Shown: positions 22,391 to 35,254, counted from the first letter of the stretch. The stretch is 64,000 bases of DNA from Saururus chinensis (GCA_035235625.1 CP141141.1:20643968-20707967), one strand, 5' to 3'. Notes: generated from the letters alone by a model not told the origin. Translations and numbers: made by a program.

Positions 22391-22784
22391 TTCAGATGAT
22401 GGCAAGATAAGGGCATTCAGGGCGAGGGCGAGCTGAGGCAGTGCAGGCGAGAGCGAGGCCAAGGTGAGGGCAGTGAGGGGGAGAAATGAGACCGGAAATG
22501 ACAAATCCGGCGTGAGACAACCAGCTGCTCTTCGGGAACTGACTCTTCGGGAACTGGATGTGGAGAGGGAGACGAACAGCCGCTCTCTGGGAAGCAGCGG
22601 TGGAGAGGGAGATGAAGAGACACCATTCACCGAGGAGAAGTATACTTTGGGGAGGGTATTTCAGTCAAAAATGCTCTGACGTGTACAAGTTCTCACGTGA
22701 GTAAGTCTACTTTGGTAAAAAGTAGAAACTTGCTCATATTTCGGTTAATTGACTAAAGTAGGAGTTTACTTTGGTCAATTCCTC
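22388..22784 (-). repeat. Right MULE terminal inverted repeat
   Basis: Inverted partner of 9619-10135: the outer roughly 165 bp are about 90% alike, and the GC-rich inner part holds the same 'gagggcgag' style repeats and the shared exon edge. It is shorter than the left arm by about 120 bp. Confidence 0.82.
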
Positions 22785-24567
22785 TTTTATATTTTAACCA
22801 TTGGCTTCACCAACCACTGCTTACTTCCTAAGCCATAAGAAAAGTCAAGGGAGGTCCCTCTCCCACCTAGCTGCCGGAGTGTACGGAAAAAGTTCTTAGC
22901 TGAGGATAAGATAAAGTGGGCAACAACAAGATTCCATGCTTTTTGCAGGCTGCTAATGGCTTCTCTTGTTTTTCTTCAGGCCATTAGACAAAGCCACAAA
23001 GTGAAGCATTCTAACGACTTCTTGTTCACTTGATCAGCAAAGCAAAGACCAGTATCAGACTTCGTAATTGATGATGCTATTACAAACAAATGTGAGAACT
23101 AGATATAATTTTCAACATATGAAGTTTAAGCAATAAATTAAAAAAATAATATATAATGTAAATTTATATGTCATAAATCACAGTATAAATTCATAAACTT
23201 CTCTCTTGCTTGGTGAACTAGTCCCTCTATCCCATATTAATAGTTAGATTTCAAAAAATAATAATTTTTATTAAATAGTAAAACTAACATCTAAGAGTAG
23301 ATAAAATAAGCTTATGACACTCATTTTAAGTACCCAATCACATTGAACAAAATAAAGCTATTAATATAGAACAATTTTTTTTGTCAAATAAAGCTATTAA
23401 TTTAAGACATACATTTCTCTAGTTAGGAGGTATGACCTGAACTTAGAAAATAAGATATTCTTTTGTAGCATATCAAATGCCTCTTTATCACATGAAGCTT
23501 TTATCATATAAATAAGGAGTCTCTCACCCCCTATTTTGGCTAGCCTACCCCACATATACACAACATGTAAATGTTTACCAACTATATTAATGGAGTTGGA
23601 TAGCTAAAAGAGGGGGTGGAAGACTTCTCATCCTTATCGGATAAGGGCACAACGAGCAAACAAACAGACTTACTCTAGAGTTCAACGTGATGGAAATTTT
23701 CATTAATGGAGTAACTCATCAGTCTCAAATATGTTAGTCTCACACTTGGATAGAAGTGTATACAATGAGCAATCACTTGCAACATAATAGTATCATGATC
23801 ATCTCTTGAAACTTTCCTGCTTACTTACCGTAGCCACTTTCATCATGTCTACAGCTTTAGTCTATGCTCTCTTGAAACCTTTTTGGATATGTAATCTCTG
23901 TAGAATATTTTAAAATAAAGTCTGATTTAGATTAAGCTCTTGGCTTTTGCCTGAATTCTAAATGCAAGCAACTTGCAATTGGGCATCTAACAGCTGGAGA
24001 CCACCCCATATTCTACGAAGTCAGCTTACCACTAATAGTTTCCCTCAACCCAAGCTAAAATGGAAAGTCGAGCCATGAATCAAGTGGGAAAAAAGGAATA
24101 CTTGTACCTATGATGGTTTTCACTACAATGAAATTCACATTTGCTTCATCTTACATGAATGCAATAAAGACCTTTTCATGAGATGATGAATGCCAATTTT
24201 TAACCTGTGCGTGATCTTCAGATTAATTCATACATGATTAATTTTTCATTGAGAAAAAAGCTTCTTAATACAATTTTTCACATAAAAGGAAGAACATTTA
24301 TGCACACTGCTCGAATATAAGGGGACTCAATGGCAAATATCATCTGAAACCAAACATCATACTGCTTCCAGTCGCATTCCCATTTTACGAGACATACCTT
24401 CTATGTACAATGTATCTTACAATCCCATAAAAAACTTTCACAAATTAATATTGTACGATACCATTCTACATGTAAGTTTGCAGTACCCTATACATAATTT
24501 AACAGAAGCTGGCAGCTTGCCTCTTTACACCATAACTTCAGTCACAGTCCTGTTAGCTTTACCAGCT
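22785..24567. other. Unassigned spacer with a possible degenerate MITE
   Basis: No gene is recognised. At about 23218-23435 the phrases 'tccctctatcccatattaat' and, later, 'agctattaatttaagaca' with 'aggaggta' recall Stowaway-like miniature elements, but the ends do not pair well. The rest is AT-rich with no repeat I can define. Confidence 0.4.
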
Positions 24568-27500
24568 TCACCATGCTCGCCTTTGCTGCATCTTGCTCTG
24601 TTTGATTGATATCAGTTTTTCACAAACAACCCAGGCAAAACTAAGGAAATGAGGGCAGTTTAGTCCTTCATTATACTCCCCCCAGTAGACTGGATGATAG
24701 GTAACATGATACCATGCTGATGCCTTAGCATAGGAATCACCAACTGCATGTTCGTGAGATTCAGTTCCATTCTTATCAAACCAAGGCCTGGCTTCCTTAA
24801 AGACCTTACCGCAAGTGCAATGTCCTGTGTTCTTTTTCATTCCAGAAATATTTGTCAAGAAGTATGATAACATGATACTTCCACTTATTATCTCTGCCTC
24901 ATGTTTTACTCCATAATGATTCATCAAGTTTCCCAGTTTGAAATCATACTTCCCCTTGTAGTAACAAGCATCCATAGCATAATCCTCAAAACCGTCCACT
25001 TCCATATCACGATCATAAGATTTTTTAGCCATCTCAAATGTGAAAGGCTTCACGTAGCCTGAATCAGAGATTACTTGTTTCACTGCTATGTAGAGTTTCC
25101 CAATCACTCGCGTGGACTCGTAGGTAGGCCTGTCAAGCTTCTCCCTGAAATCTGGATATTCCTTGACCTGCAGACGTGAGGGTATTTCAGCAGGGATTCC
25201 TGTTTTGGGGAAGTCTACGGCCACTGAGAAAAGATTTGATAGTTCAAGGTAGGTTGTACTCTCGGCCTTTAGTGCTTCCCTGTCTGCAAAAACTACATGA
25301 GCATTTGCAATGACTCCTAAGCTGTCATTGACCTTGTAGTTAAAGTACTCCTCAATTTCCTGCATCATATAAGCACAAGAAAGTAAATAAGATATTTCAT
25401 TTTTCTCATCAACTATAAAATCTTGTTTTCAGATAATAAGCTACTGGCAGTTACATCAGCAGATAAGATACAAAAAGAAAAGACAATTGCAAGCCAGAAT
25501 TCAAGAACATACCTCGATAGTAACATCTCATGATCAACCGTTTTATGTAGTGATGTATCATATTCCATTGGAGGGACTTGACGAGGTGGAATAAGTTCAG
25601 GATCCCAACAAACAAAATACATATCTCCATCCAAATCACTACCTGAGCATTCATTTGGGTGCGGCCTAAACAGCAAAGTTAAAGTAACATAACAGTCAGT
25701 TACATGAGAAAACTAACAAAGAATGAATTTTCAATAAGAATAAGCAATAGCCGCCGAATAGTGTGTAAATCAAATAAACCAAGCATTTTGTTTTTGTTCT
25801 TGTTTGGTCTAATATGACTATGTTAAGCTACTGGTCTTTGTCAATCTAGGGTAAGGCCCAACATGCATATGTTTGATTCTCAAATTAGGATGTAGTGAAG
25901 AAAAAGTACGAAAGAAACTTAAAATATACCTCTTCCCCTTCTGTGGGAAAACAACGCAATCAACCATATGGTGTAATGCTGAGACATCCACAGCATTCAA
26001 GATCCGGATATCTCCAGGGTGTAGACATGGGTTTTTAGCCACAATCACTCTTCCCTCAACCACAAAGAGCCCTGACCTGAGCTAGTTCCACTTAAACCGG
26101 AGACAACACTACTACCATAAAATTGCTTCTGATTAACATAAGAAGACTTCACAAAGACTTGCCCATAGTCCAAGGTTCTGGTCTCATCTAAGCAGCCCAC
26201 CATACATCTTCCATGTGGAACAAATATTTGAGACTTCATCGTCAGTTCGGACAGCTTCGATTCTTGAAATGCTTGCAGCATCATGGACAAGAATGGCTTG
26301 GTACAGGGCTTGTATCCACACATAAGCATATCCTTTAGAACTCTAGTTCTCTCCTGGACACATGAACTCTTGTGACTCCTGTGCATTGATAGGGTCAATT
26401 AAAACAGTGTCCAACTGTTCCACAACTGTCTCTTCTCAAATGTATAATCTGGAACCCCAAGAGTTGACAAAAGAGTAATCAAATGGCGGTTGAGGAAATA
26501 AGGTTGGTACTTGCCCCGAGCCAAAACATCCAACTTTGTGTTATTTGATTTGTACTTATACATGCTTTTTCTTAATGACATATTACATGTCTATTGTGGA
26601 TCGATTGCCATGACTCCTTCGTATCCAGTATACCTGATTTGGAGGGCAGAGGGTCCTGTCCTTAACTCATGCTTTCTAGCCACTTTCCATGCAAACTCAG
26701 AAGATATTTTCCCGATTCCATGAGAGAAAGTATAATTTGTTTTCCAGACACACCTCCACATCAGGAATGTGATCAACTTCAGTAATAGTAATTCTCAAAG
26801 TTTCTTTTGATGAACTAACTGATTGACCAAGTCTTGCTGCATACTTGGCTACGTTTCTGATATCACTAAAGTTGCCCATCCACCTAATATCAGCAGCTGA
26901 AAGTCCATTCCTTGAGGCAAACATATGAAGAGAGTTTTCTCGAAGCTGACTTGAAGAGAAAGACAGAAATTCAAACCTCTTTTCACAGATAACTATTCCA
27001 TTCTTCAAAGTAGAAAGACTCCTCTTGTAAACATCAGTTTGTCTGTCATCATCGCCCGGATCATTTTCTGAGTACTAAATCAGTGGATCAGATCTTTTGA
27101 GAGTCCTCGTCAACAAAAGAAACTTGAAGAAAATTGTTGATATCTTCAGAGTAATTCCGCAAAACTCTGTTGGAAACAATAACTTCAGGCCTGTAGAAGT
27201 AGACCTTAGAAGGAGTAACTTGGATCCTACGTATACTAACCAAGCCATGTTCCATGAGAAAGACATCATAATTGGATGAAGAACGCTTTGAGGTTTGGCA
27301 TCATTTATATGTCTCCTGCAGAAACTTAACAGGCAGAAAGCAAGATTTTTTTTAACCGAGCAAGACTTTCCAATCCATGTTCAATTTCTGAAATTGGCAC
27401 TGTGAGGATCAACCAAGTTATAGAATTCAAAATCAAGTGTGGGTCCAATAAGAATTCCTTCCTGAACAAGTGAGTTTACTTTGTATATTATATAGCAACT

Positions 27501-28555
27501 GCACAGAGATAGGTTCAACTATGGGAACTAGATTCAAACTGCGAGAGTAAGAATACCCAACTTTGAGTCGAAATTCCCCGCTTTTCTCTTTTAAAAAGTA
27601 AAAGTTTTCACCTATATCTGGGAGCCGGCAGTTTTCTGGAATTTCCAAACACAAAACAGATGATTGCCCAATACATGCAGATGGAGTAAAATCTGTTGTT
27701 CTAACCCACTGGTCATCAGAATTGTCCTTAAAATAGTTTAAGATAGGATCATCATATATATTTTTTGATCTTCGTGAAATTTTCTTATAGATCAGAGAAG
27801 CAGCTTGCACCTAGGAGTTAGAAAATTAAGTCATACATTCATCATAACATTTTATATCATACAAACTCCATATTGCAACTAACATAAAATTATGGACATA
27901 TCTGTATGATACATTATTATTGTCTTTTAACCAGATAAATAGTTTAATCAATTTCTGATAATGTGAATAAGAAACAAAATAGCTAATATTGAAAGAAACT
28001 CTTGTGGAACAAGTTTGAAATCGGAAACCTGAATTAGCAGGAACATTGTGTCTTGACCATGTTGGCGATGCAGCTCAATCTGCCAAATGATAAGAGTAAT
28101 AGAGCTCTAGCTTATATTCAACACCGCTGTAGGTGAGAAAGAAATCCATTTTTCGAAGATTAAACCCAAAATTTACAATGACCCCCCCCCCCACTTCCCA
28201 TATAGCAAAGAATTCTTTCTGGTAATCTGGCATCCCAAATGCAGAGTTAGCTTTCCAATATGAACATTAAAAGCTTTGGCTTTCGAACTATAACCCTTTC
28301 CAGCTCCCGAGCAAATAGATGAAACAAGTCAAACTTTAGGCGTTTCCCGTCAGCCTCTGAGGTTGTGGTCAGCAGATCTTTTGCTTGTGAATTGGACAGT
28401 TGCATAAAGCTTTGATTTGGACGTCATTGTCTTGGGTTCTCGAATCTTAAGGGCATAAATAGTTCCTTCACCAATATGAGCTTCCAAGAATTCTTTCACT
28501 GTTTCTGCCGTGGAACCCAAAGGGAAACCACTTACTGGAATATTCCTTTTTCCAT
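24568..28555 (-). pseudogene. RDR1: RDR1-type RNA-dependent RNA polymerase pseudogene
   Basis: RDR1 makes double-stranded RNA for antiviral and endogenous silencing in plants. Recognisable parts, 5' to 3': an RRM-like N-terminus (28555 to about 28030, 'IPVSGFPLGSTAETVKEFLE'); 'DDQWVRTTDFTPSACIGQSS' (27810-27433); 'NYSEDINNFLQVSFVDEDS' (about 27200-27090); 'MFASRNGLSAADIR' (27008-26697); 'GIGKISSEFAWKVA'; 'CLDETRTLDYGQVFV' (26398-26045); 'HHMVDCVVFPQKGKR' (ends 25930); the catalytic DLDGD in exon 25665-25513; then 25359-24568 ('NDSLGVIANAHVVFADRE'), ending in a TGA. Introns 25929-25666 and 25512-25360 have GT/AG ends. The frame is broken at the start codon, near 28370, 27450, 27090, 26740, 26590 (TAG), 26430, 26370 and 26060. 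The last three exons are open. Residual function is unlikely, though a short C-terminal product cannot be excluded. Confidence 0.88.
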
Positions 28556-28894
28556 TCTCTTCTTATCTTTTTACCTCTTTGACAGTGAACAGCCTGCGCC
28601 TACATAAAACAAGCCAAAGTTACTTGTTAACTTGGCTTTGATCAATTTAAACAGGTACAAAGCTGCAGATCATAACCTGAAGATACCTATTTTGAAGAAA
28701 AAAATGAAGAAAGAAAAATTCTTACACCACAAAGAGATTTTTGTATTTGACGGGAAGTAACAAACTTCAAACACTAACTTTACAAATCTTCCATACTTGT
28801 CAAAACAGACTGGGTTGATCGCATGACTCTACACTGGAAGCTGATGAGTCCAAAAATTGAAAATCTAGTAAGACCAATCAAGAGATCTTCAAAT
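28556..28894. other. Upstream region of the RDR1 pseudogene
   Basis: AT-rich, with no open frame of note. It would contain the 5' UTR and perhaps the promoter (minus strand). No clear TATA box can be singled out. Confidence 0.4.
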
Positions 28895-29395
28895 GAGACT
28901 GTGTGACACCCAGTGAAGCAAATGAATAAGAAATTACAGAATTTGCTAAAAAAAAGTCATTTTCAAAATGATCGCACGTTCCTTTTCCTCATACCTCAGT
29001 GATTTAGAGACCAAACAACAAAGTAGCAGCAGAAACACAGAAAGATAGTACAGCATCATCTTGAAATGGATCATCAAAACAAGCAAAATAGAAAGTCTGT
29101 GTTGTTCACCTTCAGACTCTGATCTTCCAGTCTCTACACTCCGTGCTTGCTCCTTGGTGGTCACTATAATGGAGACATAGTGGGAAAGAGGGTGGAAGGA
29201 GCTTCAGCTTTCTTGCTCTGGTCTTCCCTCGGAAAAACTTTGTTGTTTGGGCTCTAAATCACTGAGGTACGATCTAAATCACTGAGGTACGAGGAAAAGG
29301 AATGTGCGATCATTTTGAAAATGACTTTTTTTTAAGTAAATTCTGTAATTTCTTATTCATTTGCTTCACTGGGTGTCAGTGTGTCACGCAGTCTC
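28895..29395. repeat. Foldback element (roughly 130/158-bp arms) upstream of the RDR1 pseudogene
   Basis: Left arm 28895-29023 and right arm 29238-29395 are inverted copies differing by few bases; both end in 'gagactg(t/c)gtgacac' outside and 'ccaaacaacaaag' inside. The right arm has an extra 20-bp tandem copy around 'taaatcactgaggtacgatc' and a 6-bp insertion near its tip. The 214-bp centre is not repeated. No target duplication is clear. It could be a MITE or a local inverted duplication. Confidence 0.85.
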
Positions 29396-30040
29396 AGTTT
29401 TTTCTACGGATAAAGTTTTATAAAGCTTTTTATTTTCGGTGGTGTTAAGTAGGGCTCTTAGTAAGAATCTCTAGATTAAATAATTTAATATATAATAATA
29501 ATTTAAAAATTTATATATGTTATATTCTTTATTTATAATATTATTATTAGATAAATTAATTTATTTTAAAAAGTTAAATATAATTATTAATATAAAATAA
29601 AAAAAATATTTAATAATTAGTTTTAAATAAGATTTTAAATATAATATTAATATAATTGTATTTAAATTATTAAATAATTAAATATAAGAAAATAATATTT
29701 AAAAATAATTAAAAGAAAAATAAAAATTATCTTTACATATTATATTTAAAGGTTAACCGGACATCGAACAAATAGTTAGACGAAGCCTTTATTCATAGCC
29801 ATATTTAAAAATTGGTGAATAAAAACATTCGACACGGCCACAGACACCTCGAATACAGCTAATACATCAAACAATATATGCCCATTTCCATATCAGATTT
29901 TGAAGTGAGGACCCATGATGCTTGGGTGCATTACACGTGAAGTTTTGATTTATAAATTTAAATTTTTATATTTCTTTCGTTCAATATTAATAATTTAAAA
30001 AAAATATATTATTTTATATTAATTACTTTATTTTGCTCAG
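29396..30040. other. AT-rich tract without genes
   Basis: 29470-29750 is more than 85% A+T with irregular 'aataatttaaa' runs. 29760-30040 has low-complexity A+T with nothing recognisable. Confidence 0.6.
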
Positions 30041-31150
30041 ATAGGTCTCAGCCACTTCGGCACGGCACCTCTCGTGGCTGCCAAACCGAACCACTCACGC
30101 CCTATTCCATTCAAAAAAATAAAAATGAAAAACAAAACAATTAAAGTCAGGAAAAACGCTACCCACTCCACGCCCTAGCTCCTCTGCCATCGCCATTATT
30201 CCGGCGAACCTGCGCCCCTGCGCCATCGCCAACACTTCGGCGAACCTGCGCCATTGTCATCTTCCCCAAGTTATTAGTGGATCAACTCCCAATTCCAGTC
30301 TCCGGTTTCCTGATCGACAATCGTCTGCTCCGCCATCTGAAATGCGCAGTTTTTACTGCATTTACCGCAAGCCCGTTGTTACACCAGCAGGGTAGCTTTA
30401 GCAGGAGAATGGTATCGTACATTTGTGTTGAATTCATTGTCATATAGTAAAAAAGAAGAAATAAAAATTCTCATAGTTTGAGCGCACTGATGTTTGCCGA
30501 TATCCTGATGTGTGTAGTTTGGAAGCTGTGACTCATTGTTCCGGAAAGTTGGTTTTTTGGCCATGGTGATGTGCTGATGCGCTGAAGGGTTGGGAAGCAG
30601 CCAATTGTAGGGTTCCTGGCGTTGGGAAGGAGGGCTTCTAAGGATGTCGCCGCAAGCTGCTTCAGTCGCGCATTCACACAAGTCCAAAACGCTAGACAAC
30701 AAATATGTAAGATTTTTGGCTTTCTGATGAATTATCTATTGTCTCTGTTCTCGTTTTCAGAACTGGACAGTGGCGTTTGAATCTTATGCTGTTGCTACAC
30801 AAAGAGAGGGAGAGGGACATATGGGCAAGTGTACAAAGGCTCGGACTTGGAGAATGGAGGCTGTGGTAATCAAGCAGGTGTCTTTGGAGAATATCTCGTA
30901 GGAGGATTTTAATCATCATGGCCGAGGACGAGATTTCGCAGTTGGACGAAGAGGATGGGGAACTTGGGTTCTCGCCGACGAAGAGGATGAGGAGATTTCG
31001 CAGTTGGGCGAAGAAGGTGGTCTTCCCTAATGGGTATGCGATAATGGTTCTCATGTTTCGAGCTATGAGAAGTTTTATTGTGTTATTACTTACATGGGGT
31101 CGATTATTTAAAAGAAAAAATAAAAAAATAAAATTGTTAATATAAGATGA
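30041..31150 (+). other. Unrecognised GC-richer segment, possible gene fragment
   Basis: 30160-30260 holds a roughly 36-bp near-tandem repeat ('cggcgaacctgcgcc' twice) of leader-like composition. Downstream, frames such as 'MSPQAASVAHSHKSK' (from about 30645) and 'MAEDEISQLDEEDGELGF' (30918-31145) are open, with a possible short intron about 30706-30762 (AAATATG|GTAAGA-like donor, TTTTCAG acceptor). I recognise no domain. It could be a captured gene piece or the 5' end of a dead gene. Confidence 0.3.
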
Positions 31151-32839
31151 AGGGACTATTATTTATTAGAAAAAATTGACGACTGATCTTGAGAGTAAAC
31201 TTTTTCTAACACTAAGAATGATAATTTTTTAAATTATCTGTCAAATCTAAATTATTAATTTTTTGGACAAATTTATCTTTTTATTTTTTCCTTGTCTTTT
31301 CTCATCTTTCCTAAATTTTTTCTTTGCTGTAGATCTCGATCTTTTCAGAACTTTTTATTCCCCTATATCTCCTGAACTCTTTCTTTCATTTCATTTTTTT
31401 CTTCCTTCATTCAGATCTAGAATCTAGATCTAGATTATGCTTCTACTGGTCTTCAGATTGTGCTTCCACCAGTCTTATGTTGAGCGCTCTTCTATCATCT
31501 CCGTCACCGTTCTCACCTCCGCATCTTTCTCCTTCGTCTCTTTTTCTTCCATCTTGTTCTCCATCCATAGCAGTTTTAGTGCCTCCTCCACCGCGCCCTC
31601 CTCCCTCTACCACAAGTCACTCACTTCTACCTTTTAGCAAGTACCTTTTCCCCGACAATGACCTACTGTCACCATCACTACTTAGGACTTCGTTGACAAC
31701 GACCTTGCTATCCCTGCCATAGCCAGCTTCTAGCCCTTCCCCGTCAGCCCCAACTTCAACAAGATTTGGAGCTTTGTTGTCATTGAGATCATCATTCATA
31801 ACTCGTTATCCCTCCTAATAACAATAGTAAATATTTGCTCTATTTGTTATATATAAAAAAAGTAATTTACTTTTTTTGTATATAACAAAGTGAGTAAATA
31901 TTTACAGTTTCTACTTATGAAAATCTGCAAGGACTTACAGATAAAATAGATATTAGGAGTTTTTTGGTGTGCAGAAGGGAGGATCAAATTTAAGGATTTT
32001 CAATTTTTGAATCAAATAAATCCCTGTGATTTCAGAGTAGAAAATGACACTTCTCCCAATATAAGGGGGTCTGATTGAGGTAGCTAATTATGAAGAGGAA
32101 GAGGAGGATAGTGAACATAGACATCAAGAGATAGGTTTTGGATCCGAAGAGAATTCCTACCAGAACTCGTCGGAGGCGAGTTTGGCATCTGGGGACCCTC
32201 GGAGGAGAAGAAGGGGACTGGGTCAAAGTGCAAATGTCAAAACGTGTGGAGAAGAGCTTCGATGCTTGAATAAGTTGGAAGATTGATGAACTCTGTGAAA
32301 GTGGCAAAATGAAAGTGAACAGGAGCAGAAAAGTGATAAAAGCATAGGAGGAAGAGGGAGGAGCAGAGCGGGTGAGTCATAAGGGGGCATTTTTGTCTAA
32401 ATATCAAATTTAGAGTTAATAAAAAATTAGTAATTTTTTTTTGTAGTTAATGCCTAAAACCCCTATTTATTAAATATGTATACATATTATGAGTTATTTC
32501 AATGTAGTGGTTTCTACTAATACAAGGTCCATAGGGGTTTAAATTGCCTACTTTTTATTATGACTCACTATCTAATCTTGGCCAGAACACTCACAATGAA
32601 CCATCATATTCATGAATCAATATTTTCACTTATTTGGTTATGAATTATATATAGTCTATTATGTTCATGAAGCAATATTTTTACTTCTTAGTATTTTTAC
32701 TTCTCGTGACATGATAGAAGTAGAATCCCTAAGGGAGAATGATCGAATCCATCTAGCCTGACCAGCTTATGGTGCCAATTAATAGGATGTTGCCACATCA
32801 TATTTTTGGAAACCGGGTATCCTAATACAACCGGGTGAG
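31151..32839. other. Unassigned spacer with a short AT hairpin
   Basis: No domain is found; Ser-rich open frames at 31437-31720 are pyrimidine-bias artefacts. A roughly 40-bp imperfect inverted repeat spans 31826-31906, around 'aaaaaaagtaatttactttt'. GAG/GAA-rich sequence occurs at 32090-32220. Confidence 0.45.
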
Positions 32840-34274
32840 AGATAAGCACGAAATATATATCTATTTTATATGTCTTTTTACCTTATTTGCTAGTATAAAT
32901 TAGATTAATTTAGAGTTAGTTATAGTTTATATAGATTAAGATAGATATTAGTATTTTAGTTTAATTATTAATAATTTTGTAGTTATTAGTAGTTTAGATA
33001 TATATTTGAATCAAGTTGGGATCTTAATTATATTCTACATGTCTAAAATGTGATGTTTTAATGCTTTGTAGGTAAAATGCACTTATGAAGTACTTGGACA
33101 ATGTTTGGAATAATTCAAAATAGTCTTGACATGCATTAAAGTGATTTAGACAACTTTTCAGAGTTATAAACATGTTGAAAATTAATATGGACATGAAAGA
33201 AAAAGCTTAATGAATAGGAATATGGACTGTCCAGAAAAATTGTCCAGATTGTAGAAATAGTGTAGTCGTTCGAACGGGGCATTTTTAAGGATTAAACGGG
33301 ATAACGTGATTTTAATGACAAATGCAGTATATGCATTCGAACGGGAATGCAGGGCGTTCGATTTGGATAACGTGCAATTTTCTTGTTTAAGCCAATTTTG
33401 AGTTCTTTTCATATACAACTTCTTCCTATGGTTCTTATGCATATATAAAGACATATTTGACTCGAAATTGAAGGTTAACAAGTAGATTTTCTGAAGAGAA
33501 GAAGGAAGAAGAAGATGGAGAAGAACTCAAAGCTTTCAATGGAGATTCAAGTGCTTTCTTCTACCATGGAAGGCTAGACTATTCTTTTACTTAGGAGTTG
33601 ATGAGGCTATAGATAAGTTTCAGTTTCTTTTCTTTTTAATTTAGATCTCAGTTGTGAATTATGACAATTGTATGATAAGGATTTCCTTTTTAATGGAAGA
33701 GCTTTTAATGTTTATTCAAATCTATGTTGATTTATTGTCTTGTAGATGATAGATTGATGTGGTTTTGATATTTGCATCAATTCTAATTTCTGTGATTTAG
33801 ATGAGATGGTCATACAGTAGTTTTAATGTTCAGATAATTAAAGACTTGGATGAGTTATACTAAGATTAGACGGGTCATGCCTATAGTTATTTAATGTAGA
33901 TGATTCGTGCTATTGTCGAAGATAGTTCATGCCATGGAAATTAATTAATGATTTTTTCTGAAGTAATTCTAGCTTGTAGCTGAGAATATTTGTTCATATT
34001 CACACTAGATTTAGATTAAAAGTTAAGGAATTGTTATGATTATATAGTTGATTCGATTTTCTAAGTAAATTCCATCATATTAATCTTTTGCTTTTAAACT
34101 AGTTGATTCATTTTTTTTGCTTAATTAAAGTTTAAGTCATTTTAGTTTTCAATTAGCAAATTCTTCTTTAGATTTAGTAATAATTCATCTGTCCATGAGG
34201 TTCGACAACCTTTAAATACTCATCCTAATACAATTACCTTGTACACTTGTAAAGGGTTTAATTATAAACGATCA
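32840..34274 (+). mobile_element. Solo LTR, TGATAAG family, copy B
   Basis: 1,435 bp, the same length as copy A and nearly identical along its length. Flanking 5-bp repeats are GTGAG (32835-32839 and 34275-34279). The first base is changed (AGATAAG instead of TGATAAG). No internal domains. Confidence 0.9.
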
Positions 34275-34279
34275 GTGAG

Positions 34280-35218
34280 GTTTCTGTATTCTTTTTGCCG
34301 ATTGTGAGTTTTTACCCTTCCTGAAACTACGCTAACTAGAGGTGATAAAAGGACGTATTTTCTCTATTTCTATAAAAAAATCCACTTTACATAACAAATG
34401 GTAAGTAAAATCTTTGATATTTCATTCTCTATTTGGATTCTTTGCCCACATTTTTTCTCTTTATGAAGAAATAAAAAATTATGGGGTAAGCTTCCTTGCC
34501 TACCTCTTTTTCCTGTATTAACAAAGAAAAAAAAAGTGCAAGTTGAAGATTAGTTTGGGCATGAGCTTTGATAGCTGGTATAATGCAGGACATATGTTCG
34601 TTCATTTTTGCCTTATTAATTACAATGTTAGATTGGCCTAGGTGGTGTTGAACTTGGATCGTGTCATGGATTATCACAATCCCTATATACTACATTGTGT
34701 TTGTTTATATTATTACCAATTCTTATATAGTAATTAAGTTTTTAAAATGCATACTATTCTTTAATATAACTTATTTTTTGTGGGTAAAAGGGTATTGGCC
34801 TAACTTATTGTCTTGTCTCATCATCTTTTTAGCTTGGATTAGCTCGTGCTAAACTAATATCTTATTATTTTACGAAAGTAGTACGTATGTAGTATGCTAT
34901 GTCTATGTATATAATTCCAAATCCTTATATATTATGTTTAGTTTTAAGATTTTTAATTGTTTTGTAATATACTCCAATCATTCTTATCAAAATTAACTAA
35001 AATTCACTCATTTTGAAAAAAACAAGTTCATTTGAATAACCAAATAGGATGCTTATTTTGCAAATAGGATACTTATTTTAAGATGGAGGGAGTACATAAT
35101 AGTTTTAGGTAAAAAGGGTGGTAAATTCAATTTTGCCATGTTATGTCGAATGTTTTGGCAATGTACTATATAACATGTTGAGTTTTAAAATTGTAGCATT
35201 TATTTGCTTTATGTTAAC

Positions 35219-35254
<36 letters not shown>

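Larger units (their letters stand above)
9619..22784 (+). mobile_element. Ulp1-carrying Mutator-like element (MULE), 13.2 kb
   Basis: Long terminal inverted repeats begin GAGGAATTGACC at 9619 and, inverted, end at 22784. The first roughly 165 bp of the two ends are about 90% alike. Flanking 9-mers TTTTATTTT (9610-9618) and TTTTATATT (22785-22793) match at 8 of 9, the size expected for Mutator. Inside are a DUF1985/Ulp1 gene and a MuDR-type transposase N-terminus, both plus strand. Plant MULEs that carry Ulp1-like genes are known (Kaonashi in Arabidopsis, CUMULE in melon). This copy is defective: the transposase catalytic domain is missing, both genes carry stops, and two solo LTRs have inserted. 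Without those LTRs it would be about 9.9 kb. Confidence 0.88.

Noticed and set aside
23200-23440. A clean Stowaway MITE
   Set aside because: Only one end has the typical sequence and the two ends do not pair convincingly; listed only as possible within the spacer.
28183-28196. Run of about 13 C in the RDR1 pseudogene
   Set aside because: Homopolymer length is error-prone, so I do not count a frameshift here as real damage.
31151-32470. A second terminal-repeat DNA transposon bounded by phrases like 'acaaatttatctttt' and 'aagggggcatttttgtc'
   Set aside because: Similarity of the two ends is short and AT-driven and no target duplication was found.
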